A stretch of DNA of 10,262 nucleotides from Rhodospirillaceae bacterium (GTDB lineage: Bacteria > Pseudomonadota > Alphaproteobacteria > MPNO01 > UBA2964), in NCBI GenBank assembly GCA_002724505.1, contig PBOV01000121.1, positions 1 to 10,262 of the forward strand. Direction: 5' to 3'. How positions within the stretch are numbered: the first letter of the stretch is position 1; the number at the start of each line of letters is the position of its first letter. Below the pieces are notes generated by a model. That model had not been told where the DNA came from, made no database searches, and saw nothing but the letters and a program-made list of their open reading frames with translations. A program made the translations under genes and the position numbers. This document shows positions 7,073 to 10,262 of this stretch, piece after piece.

Positions 7073-7411
7073 ATGGCAGGATCGACATTGACGAGAGCGC
7101 AATTGAGCGAGGCAGTATATCAGGAAGTTGGGTTATCTCGAAATGAATCCGCTGATTTGGTCGAAGGTGTACTCAGTGAAATATCTGATACTCTTGTAAG
7201 GGGGGAGTCAGTGAAGCTTTCTTCATTTGGCAGTTTTTCTGTCCGGCAAAAGGGTGAGAGGAAAGGCCGAAACCCTAAGACTGGTGAAGAAGTGCCGATA
7301 AAGCCAAGGCGAGTTCTGGTTTTTAAGGCATCAAATGTTTTAAAACAGAATATCAATTCCTCATTAAATCCTGAACTCGGTGAAGTAGTGGATGACCCAG
7401 AGGCGTCATGA
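7073..7411 (+). CDS. ihfA: Integration host factor subunit alpha
   Basis: IHF is a heterodimeric DNA-bending protein acting in replication, recombination and transcription; this is the alpha subunit. From ATG 7073 it has 112 residues: an HU-type helical part (4-45), then [14 protein letters not shown] (47-60) and the DNA-clamping beta arm [11 protein letters not shown] (66-76), in which Pro68 corresponds to the intercalating proline. [13 protein letters not shown] follows. The VKLSSFG and [11 protein letters not shown] forms favour IHF-alpha over HU. The tail after residue 95 is acidic and longer than in E. coli. An earlier in-frame ATG at 7004 gives a hydrophobic extension unlike the family and is rejected. 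It overlaps the merR-type gene by four bases (ATGA, 7408-7411). Confidence 0.93.
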   Translation: MAGSTLTRAQLSEAVYQEVGLSRNESADLVEGVLSEISDTLVRGESVKLSSFGSFSVRQKGERKGRNPKTGEEVPIKPRRVLVFKASNVLKQNINSSLNPELGEVVDDPEAS

Positions 7412-7875
7412 CCGATGCTGATATGGGGCAAACGTTGAATAATAACTCTAGGCGTTCGGGGAATAAGTCTGCGGGAGCCTTTAGAACTATTAGTGAGGTT
7501 GCCTCAGAACTAAACGTACCGCAGCATGTATTGCGTTTCTGGGAAACAAGATTCACGCAAATTAAGCCTATGAAGAGGGGCGGTGGCCGACGTTACTATA
7601 GACCCGAAGACATTGCTCTTTTGACACGAGTCAGGTCTCTGTTATACGAAGATGGGTATACAATTAAGGGTGTACAAAAATTATTTCGTGATGGTGGCCT
7701 AAAAAAGCAACTTTCTCAAAGAAAACCTTACTCAAAAGATGTAATTGTTAAAACTATGTCGGTCGATACAAAACCCACTGCAGAAATAACTGGGATAGAC
7801 CCAGGGAAACGTGTTGAGCTGCAAGGTGTTTTACGGGAATTAGTTTCTCTCAGAAAGTTGTTAGGTGAAGTGTAA
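7408..7875 (+). CDS. MerR-family transcriptional regulator
   Basis: The 155-residue protein has a MerR-type winged helix-turn-helix: [20 protein letters not shown] (26-45) is the HTH and [17 protein letters not shown] (53-69) the wing, followed by [20 protein letters not shown]. The C-terminal [18 protein letters not shown] has leucine spacing that suits the short dimerisation coiled coil. There is no cysteine-rich metal site, so it is not a metal sensor of the MerR/CueR sort; its ligand is unknown. It overlaps ihfA by four bases, so the two are translated together, and this ihfA-merR pairing recurs in alphaproteobacteria. A 23-residue polar N-terminal extension precedes the HTH. No terminator is evident after the stop. 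Confidence 0.9.
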   Translation: MTDADMGQTLNNNSRRSGNKSAGAFRTISEVASELNVPQHVLRFWETRFTQIKPMKRGGGRRYYRPEDIALLTRVRSLLYEDGYTIKGVQKLFRDGGLKKQLSQRKPYSKDVIVKTMSVDTKPTAEITGIDPGKRVELQGVLRELVSLRKLLGEV

Positions 7876-7955
7876 ATTTCTTGGAGCTGCTGATTTTATA
7901 TCCTCTCTATACTAATGACTATCAGTTGGTGCATTTAATTTGAAAAGTATCCTTT

Positions 7956-8726
7956 TTGATTGAAAACCAATTTCTCGGTGTTCTAGATGTCAGCGCGTTG
8001 ATATTTTTTTGCCTCTCTATCGCGGCCTGCTGCACTTCGATTGTCGCGATTGTAACTGGTACAGCGGGAGGCTTGTTATTGCTCGCTTTGATGGCATTCT
8101 TTTTTGAACCTAGTACGCTTCTCCCACTCCATACCATTATCATGCTATTGACTTCCGTCCATGTCGCAATTCTTTTTTGGCGATATACCCTCAAAGCAAC
8201 TATTCTTCCGTTTCTCGGGGGGTCCATTGCAGGGGCAGCGTTGGGTGCTCAAATCTTTGTCGCCCTCCCGGCGGCTATTCTGCAAGGTATTATCGGTGTG
8301 TTTATTTTGATACTAACCTGGTTACCAAAACTTGCCAGGTCAGGGGGGGAGACTAGACGGTTTGCCTTTGTAGGCTTTCTTGTCACTTTTCTTGGTATTT
8401 TTGTAAGTGCGACAGGGTCACTGTTAGCGTCTTTTATCGCCAGCGCTGCCCCAGAGAGACGCAATCATGTGGCTACGATGGGCGTCCTGATGATTTGCAG
8501 CCATGTAACAAAAATTATTGCCTTTGGTGTACTGGGAATTGCGCTTAACGCTTATATACCTCTTATTATCTCCATGGTTGCGGGGGCTTCAATTGGTAAT
8601 TGGATTGGTGGTAAGATGTTGGATCGGATGCCCGAACAAGTTTTTCGTACCTTGTTTAAGGTTTTAATAACAATTCTTGGCTTACGTCTACTTTGGGTTG
8701 GTGGAAGTGGGCTCGGCTGGTTTTAA
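7956..8726 (+). CDS. TauE/SafE-family membrane permease (putative sulfite/organosulfur-type exporter)
   Basis: The 256-residue, very hydrophobic protein fits the TauE/SafE family of anion permeases with about eight membrane segments (near 12-33, 37-51, 57-75, 81-103, 107-124, 136-163, 173-196, 199-248). The N-terminal half carries T-G-T-A-G-G-L-L-L (34-42) in place of the usual G-x-G-G-G motif. The second half has GASIGNWIGGKMLDRMPEQVF (210-230), typical of the repeat. The only workable start is TTG at 7956: an in-frame TGA lies 15 bases before it and the next ATG would remove the first segment. A weak GAAAAG lies seven bases upstream. TATACT (7908-7913) is a possible -10 without a good -35. 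It ends three bases from the convergent hydrolase gene. Substrate is unknown; nothing nearby points to sulfur metabolism. Confidence 0.8.
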   Translation: MIENQFLGVLDVSALIFFCLSIAACCTSIVAIVTGTAGGLLLLALMAFFFEPSTLLPLHTIIMLLTSVHVAILFWRYTLKATILPFLGGSIAGAALGAQIFVALPAAILQGIIGVFILILTWLPKLARSGGETRRFAFVGFLVTFLGIFVSATGSLLASFIASAAPERRNHVATMGVLMICSHVTKIIAFGVLGIALNAYIPLIISMVAGASIGNWIGGKMLDRMPEQVFRTLFKVLITILGLRLLWVGGSGLGWF

Positions 8727-8729
8727 AGA

Positions 8730-9410
8730 TTACATTTTTTGAAAACAGCGCAAGACGGCATCCCGTGAAATTTTTGCTGTTTCGGGATGATAAGCTGGTT
8801 TCCCTGGTGTAGAGAAGTTATGCGCCTGACCTTCGTAAACAGAAATTTCTGCATCGGGATGCCCTGCGTATGAGTCTATAATCGCGTTTACCTCATCCAA
8901 CGGGATTGAGTTATCAATGCTGCCGAAATGATAGCTGACCGGGCAAGTAATGTTTTTTGTCTCGTCCAGATGAAGGCTGATCTTAGTCCCGTGAAACGCA
9001 CCGACTGCATTCACGTTAAGGCGGGCGGCGGCAAGGTGCGCATACCGTCCACCAAAACAGAAGCCTAAAACGGCAACCTTGCCATTGCAGTTGGGCTGAG
9101 CTTTGAGGTCATTGATGATGTCTTCAATGTCCAACATACCTTGCTCCGCATCAAATGCATTATAGCGTGCTTGTGCTATTTCACGATCTGCGGTTGGACC
9201 AGGGTGTTGTCGCCAAAAGATATCTGGCATGGAGACAATAAATCCATCCTTAGCCCACTGATCACCCATAAGTCGGTTCGTTTCGTCCGCTCCCGAAATC
9301 GCCGTCACATAGAGGATACCCGGATACCTGTCATCGCCGCTCGGTTGCGTCAGGTAGCTGTCCAAGGATTCATTATTCCGGGTTGTAACTTTGATATCTT
9401 GGCTGGGCAT
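8730..9410 (-). CDS. Dienelactone hydrolase family protein
   Basis: An alpha/beta hydrolase of 226 residues, close to the usual length. The triad of the family is complete: Cys118 in GFCFGG (nucleophile elbow), Asp166 in FGSIDNSIPLDE and His197 in GQAHNFS, with the same mutual spacing as the classical enzyme (Cys123, Asp171, His202). The glutamate that classically follows the first core strand and steadies the cysteine is not in place: the segment reads LYVTAISGADETN, with Ala37 at that position. A true dienelactone substrate is therefore uncertain, and another ester or lactone is possible. There is no signal peptide, so it is cytosolic. ATG at 9410 has AGGGA about ten bases upstream. It follows the amidase by 16 bases and is probably its operon partner. 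Confidence 0.87.
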   Translation of the reverse strand: MPSQDIKVTTRNNESLDSYLTQPSGDDRYPGILYVTAISGADETNRLMGDQWAKDGFIVSMPDIFWRQHPGPTADREIAQARYNAFDAEQGMLDIEDIINDLKAQPNCNGKVAVLGFCFGGRYAHLAAARLNVNAVGAFHGTKISLHLDETKNITCPVSYHFGSIDNSIPLDEVNAIIDSYAGHPDAEISVYEGQAHNFSTPGKPAYHPETAKISRDAVLRCFQKM

Positions 9411-9426
9411 AGGAAATAGTCCCTAA

Positions 9427-10262
9427 TTATTCGGTGAATAACGGCAGAACAGCCCCAGCGGCGGAAAACATTTCAGCATCTTTATTCTGGAAGCCGATCA
9501 TTTGCAGGCCAAGAGGTAAACCTTGGGTTTCGAGTAAGGGCATGGAAACCGAAGGGACACCAAGTAGAGAGGTACACACCGTGAAGTTCGGGTCACCAGT
9601 CCAGCCGAGACCCTCAGATGCAGCGTCAGGTGCTGATAAGGTGAAGCAGGCTTCGCAGTGATCAACCAGCATTGAAAAAGTTTGTCTTGCCTCATCTCTC
9701 TGTCCAAGAAGATCCCTATATTCGTCTTGGTTCATCGCGTTTGCTTGCTCAAGACGCTCGCGTGAGCTTTCACTGAGTTTATTAATATCCATATCCCGGG
9801 CGTATGTATTTAAAGGCCAGCGGCCTTCCCAGGCGTTAATGGCTCGCGAGAGTGAATTTGAGTTAGCGATTGCCAACTCGGTAATTTCAACAGTTTCATT
9901 ATTTGATCTATCGATGACGTTGATGCCCGCTTCCTCGAACATATTTCTTGCCGATTGGAGTTGCTGTTTAGCATCTTCGGTTGCAGTTTCCCAACCAGCA
10001 GTTTGCAACATAGCGACTGTGTTAGGTTTGTTTGGCGTTGGTAACGTCATCGGACCGTTAAGGCCAATATAGCCAGCATCGCCGCCGGCGCGGGATGACA
10101 TTTCTCGCGCCATAGTCCATGTGTCTGTTAATGTTGCCGCGATAACTCCTGTGCAGCTTTGACTAAAGCCGTCAAAGCTGCCTCCCCGATTGATCCCGCC
10201 CACACTTGGTTTGAAACCAAATGCACCGCAATAGCTCGCGGGCCGAATAGTAGAGCCAATAA
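9427..10262 (-). CDS. Amidase signature family enzyme, C-terminal part (5' end outside window)
   Basis: Amidase-signature enzymes hydrolyse amide bonds with a Ser-cisSer-Lys triad. About 277 residues are visible and the frame is open to the right edge, so the GTG at 10203 is not the start. The first visible residues read I-G-S-T-I-R-P-A-S-Y-C-G, the nucleophile region; the serine of GSTIRP (codon 10252-10254) is the likely nucleophile, and GAFGFKPS follows as in the family. The cis-serine and lysine lie outside. The C-terminal part has the typical A-P-D-A-A-S-E-G-L-x-x-T-G-D-P motif and LGVPSVSMPLLETQGLPLGL, then QMIGFQNKDAEMF. The substrate cannot be told. It is followed, 16 bases on, by the dienelactone-hydrolase homologue on the same strand. 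Confidence 0.92.
   Translation of the reverse strand, partial: IGSTIRPASYCGAFGFKPSVGGINRGGSFDGFSQSCTGVIAATLTDTWTMAREMSSRAGGDAGYIGLNGPMTLPTPNKPNTVAMLQTAGWETATEDAKQQLQSARNMFEEAGINVIDRSNNETVEITELAIANSNSLSRAINAWEGRWPLNTYARDMDINKLSESSRERLEQANAMNQDEYRDLLGQRDEARQTFSMLVDHCEACFTLSAPDAASEGLGWTGDPNFTVCTSLLGVPSVSMPLLETQGLPLGLQMIGFQNKDAEMFSAAGAVLPLFTE

Noticed and set aside
7876..7955. Searched for a tRNA gene or terminator after the merR-type gene
   Set aside because: No T-loop sequence, cloverleaf or GC-rich hairpin with T-run is present in these 80 bases.
1..10262. Mobile elements, CRISPR arrays, phage or defence genes
   Set aside because: No direct repeat series, transposase or integrase motifs, or defence domains were seen; all genes are accounted for by ordinary housekeeping or metabolic families.

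Overview
The window looks like alphaproteobacterial chromosome. The block hppA, bamE, cytochrome bc1 chaperone (CBP3-type), DUF177, rpmF, plsX, fabH, ihfA, merR is a gene order I know from many alphaproteobacteria. The upstream thiL and the K+-independent H+-pyrophosphatase fit a Rhodospirillales-like or related marine lineage. That placement is inference from gene content and order. Base composition is moderate, well below that of typical high-GC soil relatives. The genes are intact and closely packed, and I see no insertion sequence, CRISPR array, rRNA or tRNA.

Bases 1-479 are the 3' half of thiL (thiamine-monophosphate kinase), followed by a probable terminator. A 294-bp gap then leads to hppA (774-2867), a membrane H+-translocating pyrophosphatase. 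It ends in a strong hairpin terminator that also serves the convergent bamE on the minus strand (2934-3392). BamE is a lipoprotein of the outer-membrane protein assembly machine. From the 116-bp gap upstream of bamE, transcription diverges into a plus-strand series: the bc1-complex chaperone (3509-4051), DUF177/YceD (4068-4595), rpmF (4716-4898), plsX (4941-5981), fabH (5978-6952), ihfA (7073-7411) and a MerR-type regulator (7408-7875). The rpmF-plsX-fabH part joins a ribosomal protein to the start of phospholipid and fatty-acid synthesis. ATGA overlaps link plsX to fabH and ihfA to merR. A candidate promoter lies just before rpmF. Two genes, rpmF and ihfA, have misleading upstream in-frame start codons; the better starts are given here.

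From 7876 onward the content is accessory. A TauE/SafE-type membrane permease with an apparent TTG start (7956-8726) runs tail to tail, 3 bp apart, into a minus-strand pair. That pair is a dienelactone-hydrolase-family protein (8730-9410) and, upstream of it, an amidase-signature enzyme that runs off the right edge (9427-10262). The two are 16 bp apart and probably form one operon, possibly for catabolism of an amide or ester compound.

I found no convincing undescribed system. The points most worth a second look are the 26-codon ORF with hairpins ahead of hppA, the inverted repeats ahead of ihfA, the altered active-site region of the dienelactone-hydrolase homologue, and the amidase-hydrolase pairing.
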